Assembly (NCBI RefSeq): GCF_021012875.1
Contig: NZ_JAJMZJ010000002.1
Span: 1 to 64,000 of the forward strand
Direction: 5' to 3'
Length of the DNA: 64,000 bases
Source of the DNA: Peptoniphilus sp. KCTC 25270
GTDB taxonomy: Bacteria > Bacillota > Clostridia > Tissierellales > Peptoniphilaceae
The translations under genes and the position numbers were made by a program. Positions 38,185 to 48,188 of this stretch are shown here, piece after piece (positions within the stretch are counted from its first letter, which is position 1; each line of letters opens with the position of its first letter). Below the pieces are notes generated by a model. It did not search any database. It was not told the DNA's origin and was given only the letters and a program-made list of their open reading frames with translations.

Positions 38185-38357
38185 AAATCGTCCACCTCCT
38201 CTATTTTCTCTTTTCGTCTAAAAACCTACTTCTTTGCTCTTTTTTATTGTATGATTTTATCCCATATTTATGTAGATTGCAAGAATTTATTAAGCTATGT
38301 CGAACTTTAATAATCATATTTGTTTTTGTTTGTTTTTCTCTCTTTCCATCAAAAAAA

Positions 38358-38385
38358 CAGAGGATTTCTCCTCTGCTTTTTCTTC
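38358..38385 (-). terminator. lysS terminator
   Basis: The stem CAGAGGA/TCCTCTG (38358-38364/38369-38375) is followed by U's on the minus strand. Confidence 0.85.
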
Positions 38386-38392
38386 CTTTTAT

Positions 38393-39925
38393 TTACTCTT
38401 CTTCTTCTTCTTCTTCTTCAGAACCCCAATCCAATTCGTCTTGGTTTCCTTTTTCGTAGTCGAATGGTTTCATGGTTGGGAAGAATACAATATCACGGAT
38501 GCTAGATTGATCGGTTAGTAGCATAATCATACGGTCTACCCCGATTCCCAATCCTCCTGTTGGTGGCAATCCAACTTCAATTGCGTTTACGAAGTCGTAA
38601 TCCATTGGATGGGCTTCGTCATCTCCGGCGTCTCGATCTTTTACTTGATCTTCAAATCTTTGTCTTTGATCGATTGGGTCATTTAATTCGCTAAAGGCGT
38701 TGGCCAATTCCCATGTATTAATAAAAGCTTCAAAGCGTCGTGTAATTCTTGGATCTTTTGGATCTCTTTTTGCTAGAGGACTCACTTCTACTGGATGACC
38801 GGTTACGAATGTTGGCTGAATCATATGCTCTTCACAGAATTCTTCAAACATTTCAGAAATTACGTGGCCTCTTGTCCAGAATGGTTCTACTTCTAGTCCC
38901 TTTTCTTTAGCAATGGCTAAGGCTTCTTCGTCGGTTTCAATTTGGCTGAAATCTACGCCAGCGTATTCTTTTACGGCGTCTTCCATTTTGATTCTCTTCC
39001 ATGGTGGCGTTAAATCCAAATCTTGGCCTTGGTAGTTGATTTTTGTTGTTCCCAATACTTTTTCTGCTACGTAGGCAAACAATTCTTCTGTAATTACCAT
39101 CATTTCGTCCATATCTACGTAGGCTTGGTACAATTCCATATTGGTAAATTCTGGGTTGTGACGAGTGTCCATTCCTTCGTTTCGGAACATTTTTCCCATT
39201 TCGTATACTTTATCGAATCCTCCGACGATTAGTCGTTTTAGGAACAATTCGTTGGCAATACGCATTTGTAAGTCAATGTCTAGGGCGTTGTGGTGAGTCA
39301 AGAATGGTCTTGCGTTGGCTCCACCGGCTACGTTTCCTAGGATTGGCGTTTCTACTTCTAGGAATCCACGGTTGTCTAGATATTCTCTGATTCCGCGAAT
39401 GATTCCGCTACGTTTGAAGAATACTTCTCTTACATCTGGGTTTACGATTAAGTCTACGTATCTTTGACGATAGCGTAAATCTTGATTTTTTAGTCCATGG
39501 AATTTTTCTGGCAAAACTTGAACACTTTTACTTAAAAGTTTTAGCTCTGTAGCACGAACAGAAATCTCTCCTGCTTGTGTACGGAATACTTCTCCTTTTA
39601 CACCAATGAAATCTCCTGTGTCAACGGCTTTTGCATTGTTATAGTCTTCTTCCAATAAGTCTTTTTTTGCAAAAATTTGTACTTGTCCATAGGTATCTAA
39701 CAAGTCCATAAACGTAATTTTTCCGTGGCCACGTTTGGATACAACACGTCCTGCTAAGGATACGGCTTTTCCTTCCATTTCTTCAAAGTTGTCTTTTATT
39801 TGAGAAGTGTAAGTATCTACGTCGTATTTTTCTGCTAAGTAAGGGGAATTTCCTTCGTCAATTAATCCTTGAACTTTTTCTAATTTCCGTAATCTTACTT
39901 CACTCGTTTTTTCGCCTTTTGCCAT
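38393..39925 (-). CDS. lysS: lysyl-tRNA synthetase, class II
   Basis: The 510-aa protein has an N-terminal OB anticodon-binding domain (~55-155) and a class II core. Motif 2 '[20 protein letters not shown]' and motif 3 '[15 protein letters not shown]' (start of the motif) are clear. It ends in an acidic tail of eight Glu residues coded by GAG plus seven GAA repeats, beyond the usual LysRS end. It is the last gene of a leftward series with greA and dusB. Confidence 0.97.
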   Translation of the reverse strand: MAKGEKTSEVRLRKLEKVQGLIDEGNSPYLAEKYDVDTYTSQIKDNFEEMEGKAVSLAGRVVSKRGHGKITFMDLLDTYGQVQIFAKKDLLEEDYNNAKAVDTGDFIGVKGEVFRTQAGEISVRATELKLLSKSVQVLPEKFHGLKNQDLRYRQRYVDLIVNPDVREVFFKRSGIIRGIREYLDNRGFLEVETPILGNVAGGANARPFLTHHNALDIDLQMRIANELFLKRLIVGGFDKVYEMGKMFRNEGMDTRHNPEFTNMELYQAYVDMDEMMVITEELFAYVAEKVLGTTKINYQGQDLDLTPPWKRIKMEDAVKEYAGVDFSQIETDEEALAIAKEKGLEVEPFWTRGHVISEMFEEFCEEHMIQPTFVTGHPVEVSPLAKRDPKDPRITRRFEAFINTWELANAFSELNDPIDQRQRFEDQVKDRDAGDDEAHPMDYDFVNAIEVGLPPTGGLGIGVDRMIMLLTDQSSIRDIVFFPTMKPFDYEKGNQDELDWGSEEEEEEEE

Positions 39926-39949
39926 ACTGTCCTCCTTATTTATCGTTTC

Positions 39950-40429
39950 TTATGCGATAGATATTTTTAATACCTCTAATCGTACTTGTCCTTGTGGTAC
40001 GTCGATTTCTGCTACATCGCCTACACCTAGACCCATAAGTCCTGCTCCAATGGGGCTTTCGTTGGAAATTTTTCCTTCTAATGGATCGGCTTCTGCACTT
40101 CCGACAATGTTGTATTCGTCTACATCTCCTGTATCCAAATCCTTTACTTCTACAATGGAACCGACGTTGATGCTGTCTTCGCTTAAGTCGCCCTCTTCGA
40201 TTACTACGGCATTACGTAGCATCATTTCTAGTTTTGCGATACGTTCTTCTACTTGTGCTTGTTCATTTTTCGCTTCGTCATATTCTGAGTTTTCAGAAAG
40301 ATCTCCATATCCTAAGGCTACTTTGATTCTTTCGGCAACTTCTTTACGACGTACGGTTTTTAGTTCGTCGATTTCTTCTTCGATTTTTTTAAGCCCTTCA
40401 GGCGTAAAAAATATATCCTTTTCTACCAT
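39950..40429 (-). CDS. greA: transcription elongation factor GreA
   Basis: The 159-aa protein rescues backtracked RNA polymerase by stimulating transcript cleavage. The N-terminal coiled coil has 'TPEGLKKIEEEIDELK', with the acidic tip 'GDLSENSEYDEAKNEQ'. The C-terminal globular domain has 'PLEGKISNESPIGAGLMG'. Length is typical. It lies 24 bases before lysS, a common Firmicute pairing. Confidence 0.97.
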   Translation of the reverse strand: MVEKDIFFTPEGLKKIEEEIDELKTVRRKEVAERIKVALGYGDLSENSEYDEAKNEQAQVEERIAKLEMMLRNAVVIEEGDLSEDSINVGSIVEVKDLDTGDVDEYNIVGSAEADPLEGKISNESPIGAGLMGLGVGDVAEIDVPQGQVRLEVLKISIA

Positions 40430-40460
40430 CCTAATTTCCTCACTCTCTACTATAAGAAAA

Positions 40461-40484
40461 GCCCTAAATTATTAGGGCCTTTAC
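40461..40484 (-). terminator. hairpin between dusB and greA
   Basis: The stem GCCCTAA/TTAGGGC is followed by TTTTC on the minus strand. It could end the coaX-dusB transcript or attenuate read-through into greA. Confidence 0.6.
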
Positions 40485-40522
40485 ATTCTTGGTTCAATTC
40501 AATTATTATACAAACAATTTCC

Positions 40523-41497
40523 CTATTTGTCAATGTTTCCGCCGTTTTTTCGGTAGATTTCTTCCACAAATTCCAGGACTTCTTCTTTGGTTTTTAATGT
40601 CATTAGACGGTCACGAATTTTTTTGGCATCTGGAATTCCACGGAAATAGTGGATAAAGTGCTTTCGCATTTCTAAAATGGCCAGCCGTTCGTCTTTGTCT
40701 TCTAGAGTCATTACCAGTTGCTCTCGTCCCATTTGGATTCGCTCTGAAAGAGAATATTCTGAGATAGGATTTCCTTTTAGGCTTTCTTTTAATTGTTTGA
40801 AAATATAGGGTTTTCCAACGGCTTCTCGTCCTATGGCAATTCCTTGGCAACGGGTTTTTTCATAGAAAAAGTGGGCGTCTTCTGGAGTTTTGATATCTCC
40901 GTTGGCAATGACGGGAATGTTGATTTCTTCCGCTACTTCCCCAATAAAATCCCAATCACTGTGGCCAGAATAATAGGCTTCTCGGCTTCGGCCATGGACC
41001 GTAATCCAAGATATGCCCATTTCTTGGGCGGCTTTTGCCATAGCAAGGCCGGTTGTTTCTCCTTCTAAAAATCCTTTTCGTACTTTTATGGAAATGGGAA
41101 TGGAACTGTTTTTTACGGCTTCCTCCATCATTCTCTTCCCTCGTTCTAAATCGTTTAACAGGGCACTTCCCGCACCGGATTTTACGATTTTCGGAGCGGG
41201 ACACCCCATGTTGATGTCAAAGGATTCGTAAGGGAGAGGGTTTTGGGAAAGATCGCCAATAACTTTTCCCATAATTTTAGGGTCTTCTCCAAAGAGTTGA
41301 AGAGATACTTTGGCTTCGTCTGGTGCCACTTTCATTAGGGATTTTGTTTTTTTATCTCCATAAAAAAGTGCCTTGGCACTAACCATTTCTGTCGTTGACC
41401 AATCCAATTCATATTGAGAGGCCAAACGACGGAATGCCAAGTCGGTATAACCGGCCATGGGGGCTAGTGCCAAGATAAATTTCTTTTGTTTTTTCAT
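40523..41497 (-). CDS. dusB: tRNA-dihydrouridine synthase B
   Basis: The 324-aa FMN TIM-barrel enzyme shows 'LAPMAGYTDLAFRRLA', 'NMGCPAPKIVKSGAGSALL' with the catalytic Cys, 'WITVHGRSREAYYSG' and 'VIANGDIKTPEDA'. It reduces uridines in the tRNA D-loop. It starts two bases before the coaX stop region, so the pair is co-transcribed. Confidence 0.95.
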   Translation of the reverse strand: MKKQKKFILALAPMAGYTDLAFRRLASQYELDWSTTEMVSAKALFYGDKKTKSLMKVAPDEAKVSLQLFGEDPKIMGKVIGDLSQNPLPYESFDINMGCPAPKIVKSGAGSALLNDLERGKRMMEEAVKNSSIPISIKVRKGFLEGETTGLAMAKAAQEMGISWITVHGRSREAYYSGHSDWDFIGEVAEEINIPVIANGDIKTPEDAHFFYEKTRCQGIAIGREAVGKPYIFKQLKESLKGNPISEYSLSERIQMGREQLVMTLEDKDERLAILEMRKHFIHYFRGIPDAKKIRDRLMTLKTKEEVLEFVEEIYRKNGGNIDK

Positions 41498-41498
41498 A

Positions 41499-42272
41499 TT
41501 ATTTATTCATTTCATAGATGTATCGCAAGCCGTGGAGAGTTAAATCTCGGCTGATGATTACATCATATTCGCTCTCCCCTAATAATAGGCCTGAGAATCC
41601 ACCAGTTGCAATAATGTTTACGTCTTTCGGTTCCATTTGAATTTCATCGCAAATGTCGCCGATGATTCCATCGATCATTCTTGAAAATCCGAAATACAAA
41701 CCACTTTGCATGCTACTTACAGTGGTTTTTCCAATGACCTTTTCTGGACGTACAATTTCAACTTTTGGCAATTTTGCCGTTCTTGTTACTAGAGCTTCTG
41801 CTGAAATTCCAATTCCTGGTAAAATTAGGCCGCCTATATAATTTTTGTGTTCGTCTACCACACAGAAAGTGATGGCCGTTCCGACGTCAATAATAATACA
41901 GGGCCCTTTATAAGTTTGCGTTACCGCTACGGCGTTTACAATTCGGTCAGCCCCCACTTCTCGTGGATTGTCGTAACGAATGTTAATGCCGGTTTTTACG
42001 CCAACTCCTACAATAATTGGTTCTCGGTTAAAGTATTTTACCACCATGTTTTGTAGAGTGTACATTAAATTTGGCACTACGGAACTGATGATAATGGCCT
42101 TTACTGTGGCTGGTTTGATATTTACGTTGTCTAAAATTTGTGTGATCAACATTCCGTATTCATCACTGGTCTTCGCTTTATCGGAAGAAATTCTCCAGTC
42201 ATGGATTAATGTTTCTCCTTTATATACACCAAATACAATATTGGTATTTCCTACGTCTACTACTAATAACAT
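41499..42272 (-). CDS. coaX: type III pantothenate kinase
   Basis: CoaX phosphorylates pantothenate, the first step to coenzyme A, and is not feedback-inhibited. The 257-aa ASKHA-fold protein has 'VVDVGNTNIVFGVYKG', 'EVGADRIVNAVA', 'IIDVGTAITFCVVD' and 'GGLILPGIGIS'. The downstream-of-ECF-transporter position links uptake to phosphorylation. Confidence 0.96.
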   Translation of the reverse strand: MLLVVDVGNTNIVFGVYKGETLIHDWRISSDKAKTSDEYGMLITQILDNVNIKPATVKAIIISSVVPNLMYTLQNMVVKYFNREPIIVGVGVKTGINIRYDNPREVGADRIVNAVAVTQTYKGPCIIIDVGTAITFCVVDEHKNYIGGLILPGIGISAEALVTRTAKLPKVEIVRPEKVIGKTTVSSMQSGLYFGFSRMIDGIIGDICDEIQMEPKDVNIIATGGFSGLLLGESEYDVIISRDLTLHGLRYIYEMNK

Positions 42273-42288
42273 GTTTCACCTTTACTTT

Positions 42289-43056
42289 TTATTTTTTTGA
42301 TTTCCAAACAGCGGCCAATACGGCGGTACTAATGATTACGGCTAAAATCCCTTCTGGAACACCAGATGTGATAATGGCTCCGAAAATAGTGGCTCGGGCT
42401 GTTTCTACAGGCAACCCTAAGTTGGTCATATAGGTTTCTGCATAGAGGAAGTAAATTCCTCCTAATACCATTAGGGAATGGGCCATTGTAGTTAAAAAAG
42501 CGGAAATCATTACGGCTTCGTTGCCTTTTTTGCTGCGATTCATCATTACTAACAACACGATGGATACAATTACGAACAATATATTTAGATAGAAACTAAC
42601 GCTATAAGTCGCCCCTTGAATGGCTTGGATAATCCCTTTTAGTAAAAAGGCGATGATTCCAATCCATACGGCGCTGCCTACGATTCGAAGATTCTTTCCT
42701 TCTACGTTTCGCAAGGCACGGTAGATAAAGTAGGCAATGAGCCCAATCAAAATCCGTGGCAAAATAGAAATCAGCGGATTGTAAAATACAATACTGATTG
42801 GGGTTGGACGGGTAATTGCGTTAAATAGAGAACTTAGCCCGAAAATCAACCCTACCAATGCTCCTACAATCGGTCCTTCTAAAATGGCCCCGATGATTAC
42901 AGGAATATGCATTGTGGTTGCGTTCAAAGGTCCTATGGGAACAAACCCTAGGGGTGTCTGTCCAAGAACCACAGTTATGGCTCCCAATAACCCGGTCATT
43001 ACCATTTTGCGAGTGGTTAAGCGACTGCTTTTCTGTTTCTTCAATTGTTTTTCCAT
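42289..43056 (-). CDS. ECF transporter S component, probably pantothenate (PanT-like)
   Basis: The 255-aa protein has six hydrophobic segments. 'MTGLLGAITVVLGQTPLGFV' near the start and 'LNATTMHIPVIIGAI' are typical of ECF_trnsprt (PF12822) substrate-binding subunits. It would work with a shared EcfA-A'-T module encoded elsewhere. Pantothenate is inferred from its place 16 bases upstream of coaX. AGGAGG precedes the ATG. Confidence 0.85.
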   Translation of the reverse strand: MEKQLKKQKSSRLTTRKMVMTGLLGAITVVLGQTPLGFVPIGPLNATTMHIPVIIGAILEGPIVGALVGLIFGLSSLFNAITRPTPISIVFYNPLISILPRILIGLIAYFIYRALRNVEGKNLRIVGSAVWIGIIAFLLKGIIQAIQGATYSVSFYLNILFVIVSIVLLVMMNRSKKGNEAVMISAFLTTMAHSLMVLGGIYFLYAETYMTNLGLPVETARATIFGAIITSGVPEGILAVIISTAVLAAVWKSKK

Positions 43057-43112
43057 TTTTCCTCCTGATCCAGTTCTTTTCAGATACCGGTCTTGTTCTT
43101 TGTGTTTCTTAC

Positions 43113-44045
43113 TTACTTACTTTCTCCATGCACAGAGTAAATGCTATTGGCTATAGCCATGGACATGGCTTTGGTCGCCATGGCGCCTACTACATTTAAG
43201 TCTGCTTCTACCTCATTGGTGGCTAGGGCAAAAATCGTATCGCCGTCTAATAAAGTGTGAACGGGGAAGATGCTTCTTGCGTAGCCATTATGGGTTATGG
43301 AGGCAAGTTTGCTTAATTGAGTTTTGTTAAATGTGGCGTTTGTGGCTACGATTCCTATGGTGGTATTTTGCCCTTCTATATCGGCAAAACCTCCTTTCAT
43401 CGTTCCCAGAAGATCCATGATTCTTAAAAATTTTCCTTCTTTTTGTACGCCGGCGATTTGTTTTCCTGTTTCGGCGTCGTAAATTTCCCCAAAGGCATTT
43501 ACGGCGACAAGAGCGGATACTTTCAAATCTCCCAATGTTACTGTAGCACTTCCTAGGCCACTTTTGGTAACATATTCCATTCCGAGAGCTTTTCCTACTG
43601 TGGCTCCACATCCGGCTCCAACACATCCTTGGGATTGGCTTCCGATTTTTGCGTTTTCGTAAGCCTTTTTCCCCATTTCTGCATCTGGACGCACATTGGC
43701 GGATCCGTAAGCCAAATCGAACAACACGGCTTGAGGAACGATAGGAACTTTTCCTACTCCTACATCAAATCCCTTCCCATCTTTTTCCAAGGCTTCCATT
43801 ACGCCAATGGATGCAGCCAACCCGTAGGCGCTTCCTCCACTAAGCAATAGAGCGTGTACTTCACTAACCGAATTCTCTGGTTTTAGCAGATCCGTTTCCC
43901 TTGTACCAGGGGCGCCCCCTCGTACATCGACAGCACAAGTATTCCCTTCAGGAGGCAATACTACCGTTACGCCGGTTTTGGCTTCGTCGTCTTGAAAATG
44001 TCCTACTTTGATTCCAGAAATATCACTAAGATATCCTTCGTACAT
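43113..44045 (-). CDS. P1-family (S58) aminopeptidase/hydrolase
   Basis: The 310-aa DmpA-like Ntn hydrolase would self-cleave to alpha and beta chains. 'GIKVGHFQDDEAKTGVTVVL' opens the family fold, 'LLSGGSAYGLAASIGVM' is the substrate region, and the cleavage/nucleophile site should lie in 'IVATNATFNKTQLSKLAS'. The exact scissile Gly-Ser form is not seen there (Asn-Ala-Thr occurs instead), so the nucleophile would be Thr. Physiological substrate unknown. Confidence 0.85.
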   Translation of the reverse strand: MYEGYLSDISGIKVGHFQDDEAKTGVTVVLPPEGNTCAVDVRGGAPGTRETDLLKPENSVSEVHALLLSGGSAYGLAASIGVMEALEKDGKGFDVGVGKVPIVPQAVLFDLAYGSANVRPDAEMGKKAYENAKIGSQSQGCVGAGCGATVGKALGMEYVTKSGLGSATVTLGDLKVSALVAVNAFGEIYDAETGKQIAGVQKEGKFLRIMDLLGTMKGGFADIEGQNTTIGIVATNATFNKTQLSKLASITHNGYARSIFPVHTLLDGDTIFALATNEVEADLNVVGAMATKAMSMAIANSIYSVHGESK

Positions 44046-44271
44046 ATTCCACCTCTTTTCTTGCGAGACTATTATAACATAGAGATTTTTCTTTTGTCAT
44101 TTTTATACCAATTTCTTTGAAAAAATTCGTTTCTTTCAAATTTTTAGATAAATATTGGAATTGTAACTAATTTTTAACCCATTTCTCTAGAATAACTCTC
44201 TATAATGTAAGGGATATTATACTGTTTTTACAAAAATTTTGTTATAATGAGTAGGTAAGGGAGGTTACCTA

Positions 44272-46617
44272 ATGAATCGTAGACCACAAGATTCAAAAGC
44301 AGATAAGGCCGTTCTCCGTTGGAGTTCTGCGTTTAAGATTCTGTTTTTGCTCATTGTCATTGTTGGTGTTATGGCGGTTGGTTCTCTTGCAGCTTTTGCT
44401 ATTGCTGCTATTGAGAAATCTCCTGAAGTGGACGTTCACAATATCCGTGCGTTGATTTCAGAAACGTCAGAAATCTATGACAAAGACGATGAACCTGTTG
44501 AAAAATTAGTACAAAATGAATTTAAGGATTATGTTTCCTTGGATAAAATTCCAAAGTCGGTGCAACAAGCTGCTATTGCCATTGAAGATGAGCGTTTTTA
44601 CCAACACAACGGAGTCGATTTCCGCCGTTTGGGCTCTTCTATGTGGGAAAATATTCGGGCTAAAGACTTTTCTTCTGGCGCGAGTACCATTACTATGCAG
44701 GTAGCAAAAAACTTGTTTACCACACAGGAAAAGTCCATTGAAAGAAAATTAAAAGATATTTACTATTCTTTCCAAATGGAAAGCAATTTAAGTAAGGATC
44801 AAATTTTAGAAGCGTATTTGAATTCTGCTTCTTTCTCAAAGGGAGCGGTTGGAATTCAAGCCGCCGCTAAGACATTCTTTGATAAGGATGCTTCTGAACT
44901 TAGCTTGGCTGAGGGAGCTATGATTGTTGGAATTACCAATCGTCCTAGTACCTATACGCCATACAATATGGTTCCCGTTGATGAAAATGCCGATTTGGAA
45001 AACATCAATTTAATTCTTCTTCCTACAAGTACGACCAATGAAGAGTCTACCGATGAGGAAAAGGAAATTGGCCAACAATTAGCGGATTTGGGACGAATTG
45101 ATAATTTCGATTTGCAACAAGTACAAAAGGGAGAAATTCTTCTTCGTACCACGCAAGAAAATCCGAAAGCAAAAGAACGCCAAGAATTGATTCTTCGCCA
45201 AATGTTAAAATTGGGCATGATTGATGCCGATACAGAAGAAGCGGCTCGCAACGAGGACATTCAAATCAAATTGGGAGAAACTCGTACAAAGGGAATCTCT
45301 TCTTATTATGTAGATGCTGTAAAGGATGAAGTTTTAGAAATCCTTGAAGAAAAAGGCCATTCTAAGGAAGAAGCACAAAATCTTCTATATAATGGCGGTT
45401 TGAAAATCCATACTTCTTTGAATTTGGATATGCAAAAAGATTTGGAAAATAGAGTCAACGACAACCGCTATTTCCCTGGTCGTCACTATGACGAAAATGG
45501 AATCATCCAACCACAAGTTGGAGTGGTTATCTTAGATCAACACACAGGTTCTGTTGCTGCCATTGTCGGCGGTCGTGGAATTGGTGGAAATAATATTTTG
45601 AACCGTGCGAAAAACCCTCGCCAACCTGGTTCTTCTATTAAACCCATTGGTCCTTATTTAACTTTGTTGAATAATAATGGGACAGCGGGAGATGTTTTCC
45701 GCGATTTGCCATTAACTTCTGGACCTTATCGTCCAAAGAACTCTACGGGCTACCAAGGATATACTACGGTTCGCCGTTTGTTAATTAAATCTTCCAACGT
45801 TGGAGCTTATCTTGTTGGAAAGAGTTTGGATCCAGATGCAGACAAAGCCAATGTTATGATGGCCAATACTTTACAAAGTATGGGCGTTACAAGCATTATC
45901 ACTACTGATGACAATCCAAAATATAACGACATTAACTTCTCTTCTATGACTTTAGGTGGTATGACATATGGAATCAGTCCATTGCAAATGGCTGGAGCCT
46001 TTGCTACTTTGGCAAATGAAGGAAATTACATTAAACCTTCTTTTGTCGATTCCATTGAAGATATGTCTGGAGAAGAGTTGTATAAAAATGCCCATGAGGA
46101 AAAACAAATTACCTCTCCACAAAATGCCTTTATCTTAACAAATATTTTAGAGGACGTTGTTCGTAGAGGAACTGGTACCTACGCCAATATTTCTGGTATG
46201 CATGAAGCGGGTAAAACTGGTACTACCAACGATAAAAAAGATAGTTGGTTTGTTGGCTATACACCTTATTACACAGGATCCGTTTGGATAGGAAATGATG
46301 ATTCTACTCCTTTGGCAGACCACTCTCGTATGGCGGCTCGCCTATGGAGGGCGATTATGACTGATGTTCATGAGGATTTGGAAGATAAGGCTTTCGATCA
46401 ACCAGAAGACGGTTTGTACACTCGCTATTTACCAGGGGCTGGATATAGGGAATATTTCGCTGATGATACGGCGCCTAGTCGTTTGAAAGATTTGTACAAA
46501 AACGTGAAACCAAAACCAAAGCCAAAGCCAAAAGAAACAAATGATTCTGACGATTCTAGTAGCTCTGGTTCTTCAAGTAGTTCAAATAACAACGACAACA
46601 ACAATAATAACGATTAA
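44272..46617 (+). CDS. bifunctional penicillin-binding protein 1A
   Basis: The 781-aa class A PBP has a membrane anchor (~22-48) and a GT51 glycosyltransferase domain (~75-250). The latter shows 'AIEDERFYQHNGVDFRR' with catalytic Glu and 'GASTITMQVAKNLF'. The transpeptidase domain runs ~395-690, with 'PGSSIKPIGPYL' (SxxK) near 455, 'SSNVGAY' (SxN) and 'EAGKTGTTNDKK' near 646. The tail is Lys-Pro, then a Ser/Asn/Asp-rich disordered stretch. It polymerises and cross-links peptidoglycan. GGGAGG precedes the ATG. Confidence 0.96.
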   Translation: MNRRPQDSKADKAVLRWSSAFKILFLLIVIVGVMAVGSLAAFAIAAIEKSPEVDVHNIRALISETSEIYDKDDEPVEKLVQNEFKDYVSLDKIPKSVQQAAIAIEDERFYQHNGVDFRRLGSSMWENIRAKDFSSGASTITMQVAKNLFTTQEKSIERKLKDIYYSFQMESNLSKDQILEAYLNSASFSKGAVGIQAAAKTFFDKDASELSLAEGAMIVGITNRPSTYTPYNMVPVDENADLENINLILLPTSTTNEESTDEEKEIGQQLADLGRIDNFDLQQVQKGEILLRTTQENPKAKERQELILRQMLKLGMIDADTEEAARNEDIQIKLGETRTKGISSYYVDAVKDEVLEILEEKGHSKEEAQNLLYNGGLKIHTSLNLDMQKDLENRVNDNRYFPGRHYDENGIIQPQVGVVILDQHTGSVAAIVGGRGIGGNNILNRAKNPRQPGSSIKPIGPYLTLLNNNGTAGDVFRDLPLTSGPYRPKNSTGYQGYTTVRRLLIKSSNVGAYLVGKSLDPDADKANVMMANTLQSMGVTSIITTDDNPKYNDINFSSMTLGGMTYGISPLQMAGAFATLANEGNYIKPSFVDSIEDMSGEELYKNAHEEKQITSPQNAFILTNILEDVVRRGTGTYANISGMHEAGKTGTTNDKKDSWFVGYTPYYTGSVWIGNDDSTPLADHSRMAARLWRAIMTDVHEDLEDKAFDQPEDGLYTRYLPGAGYREYFADDTAPSRLKDLYKNVKPKPKPKPKETNDSDDSSSSGSSSSSNNNDNNNNND

Positions 46618-46622
46618 ATAAA

Positions 46623-46657
46623 AAAGGTTTCGTGAATGTTCACGAAACCTTTTTTTG
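46623..46657. terminator. bidirectional terminator PBP / second thiM-like
   Basis: The stem AGGTTTCGTGA/TCACGAAACCT (46625-46635/46640-46650) has A's before and T's after. Confidence 0.9.
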
Positions 46658-46661
46658 TATC

Positions 46662-47603
46662 TTAAATTTTATCCAAATCAATTTTTACTTCTTCTTTCTC
46701 ATCCAAATCTTCTTTGGTCATCCAATCCCAAGGCTGATGGCAATTTAAGCAAATTCCCTCATGCTCCTCATTTTCAGCAACGCCCAAAACAAATCGGTTT
46801 CCTGAAACACCATCGGGAGTTAAACGATACAACTCATCTAAAAAGCTCACCCGGAAGGTTCCTGGTCCCTTGGATTTCGTTTGAGCCAACGTTCCTGCCA
46901 ATTTGAAAGCATTGGAAGCCGCAATGGCCGCGATTAAAGGAGTAGCACAAGTCAAATAGGACGCCATTAAAAAGGCCAAAGAACAACCCGTTCCCGTAAT
47001 TTTTCTCATATAATGGGAACCGCCATAAGTCTGGCAAATGACTTCCCCATCGGTGATTAAATCAATCTCTCCTGAAACAGCCACAGCACCGCCTGTGTAA
47101 CGAGCAATAGAAACCGCTGCCGTTTCCGCTTCAATTACCTCATGTTGAGGATCCATAGAAGGTCTATCCAAAGGAACGCCACCATTTAGCCCCCAAAGAT
47201 CCGCCAAAACCATGATTTCTGTTGGATTTCCACGAACGATAGAAGGCTTATATTCCTTAAACTCTTTCAAAATTTTTGTACGGAGAGATCCCACACCCAC
47301 AAAAACAGGGTCCAAAACCCAAGGGTGCCCTTTTTCGTGAAGGCTTTTTGCCGCCTCTAAAAGAGTTTCCTCATATTCAGGAAGAATCGTACCCATGTCA
47401 ATATAAGTTGCATCGGTAAATTCAATTAAAGAAAGTGCTTCATCTGGCATATTTACAATCGCCGGCGTACTTCCTGTCGCCATTAAAACATTAGACATCC
47501 ATTCTCGCGTAACAGTATTGGTAATTGTAGAAATCATCGGTCCCTTCGCTCTTACTTTTTCCATTGTAATGCGAATATCTCGTTGAATATCATTCTTTAA
47601 CAT
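46662..47603 (-). CDS. ThiM-like kinase paralogue with cysteine-containing C-terminal extension
   Basis: The 313-aa protein shows the hydroxyethylthiazole-kinase plan: 'GPMISTITNTVTREWMSNVL', 'WVLDPVFVGVGSLRTK', 'SIVRGNPTEIMVLA' and 'KITGTGCSLAFLMASYL'. It differs from the operonic ThiM in the active-site loop (VFVGVG for VGAGAS). It also has an extra ~40-residue tail holding a CxxC ('ICLNCHQPWDW'). No TPP element precedes it. It may use another alcohol substrate or a different thiazole. GGAGGG site. Confidence 0.85.
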   Translation of the reverse strand: MLKNDIQRDIRITMEKVRAKGPMISTITNTVTREWMSNVLMATGSTPAIVNMPDEALSLIEFTDATYIDMGTILPEYEETLLEAAKSLHEKGHPWVLDPVFVGVGSLRTKILKEFKEYKPSIVRGNPTEIMVLADLWGLNGGVPLDRPSMDPQHEVIEAETAAVSIARYTGGAVAVSGEIDLITDGEVICQTYGGSHYMRKITGTGCSLAFLMASYLTCATPLIAAIAASNAFKLAGTLAQTKSKGPGTFRVSFLDELYRLTPDGVSGNRFVLGVAENEEHEGICLNCHQPWDWMTKEDLDEKEEVKIDLDKI

Positions 47604-47710
47604 AATTCCCTCCTATTGTTCCATTGGTTTTCTTATTTATATTATATCTTATTGATAATAAATAAACAATAATTTTTTGTCAAAGTTTTGCAAATATTTA
47701 TTTCAAGCCA

Positions 47711-47927
47711 CTTACGTCATTTTGAATGAGGAATTTTGATAGGATTTTTCCGCCCCACTTACGTCATTTCGACCGGAAAAATTCCGTTAGGGATTTTGGA
47801 GTGGAGAAATCTCACATCCCTTTTACGTTCTCAATTCCAAGGGCCTTGTTCTAGGTAGACGCTCACTCCGGTGAGATTTCTCCATGCGAAAAAACTGGCA
47901 TTTTTTCTTAGTCGAAATGACGTGGTT
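47711..47927. repeat. P repeat block 1 (palindromic ATTTCGA element)
   Basis: A degenerate left end (47711-47752) precedes one complete unit (47760-47927). The unit opens TTACGTCATTTCGACCGG, continues to GGAGAAATCTCAC, has a ~55-nt middle with CCAAGGGCCTTG, and closes with GGTGAGATTTCTCC...TCGAAATGACGTGG, the inverted copy of the opening. The tip hairpin GAAAAAA/TTTTTTC is specific to this copy. Short frames here are repeat translations, not genes. Confidence 0.9.
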
Positions 47928-47937
47928 GGGAGAGTGC

Positions 47938-48184
47938 TCCCTCACCAATTGTAACTCTCTCTTTCTTTCCCCAACAGAAACGTCAATCCGCCACGGATCC
48001 ATAGAATGCTTTTCGAAGAAAAGCGTACATTCCGCGCGTTTTGAGGGTGTAAGGGGAGGGGCCCCGGGGAGGGCATGAGGGAGAATCGCAACTCCCTTCG
48101 CCCTCCCCGGGTAAAGAAATAAGGAAATGAGAAAGTATATGAAGTTTTCGGTTACTTTGGAATCAATAAAACCCTTTTTCCTTA
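47938..48184 (-). repeat. R element copy 1 (GC-rich hairpin repeat)
   Basis: A ~240-bp non-coding element. The main hairpin is 48063-48111 with loop AATCGCAA (48084-48091; TTGCGATT on the minus strand). A second hairpin GCTTTTC-GAA-GAAAAGC lies at 48008-48024. It is nearly the same sequence as 61599-61835. On the minus strand it aligns with the plus-strand copies at 48531 and 63104. Confidence 0.88.
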
Positions 48185-48188
48185 TCCG

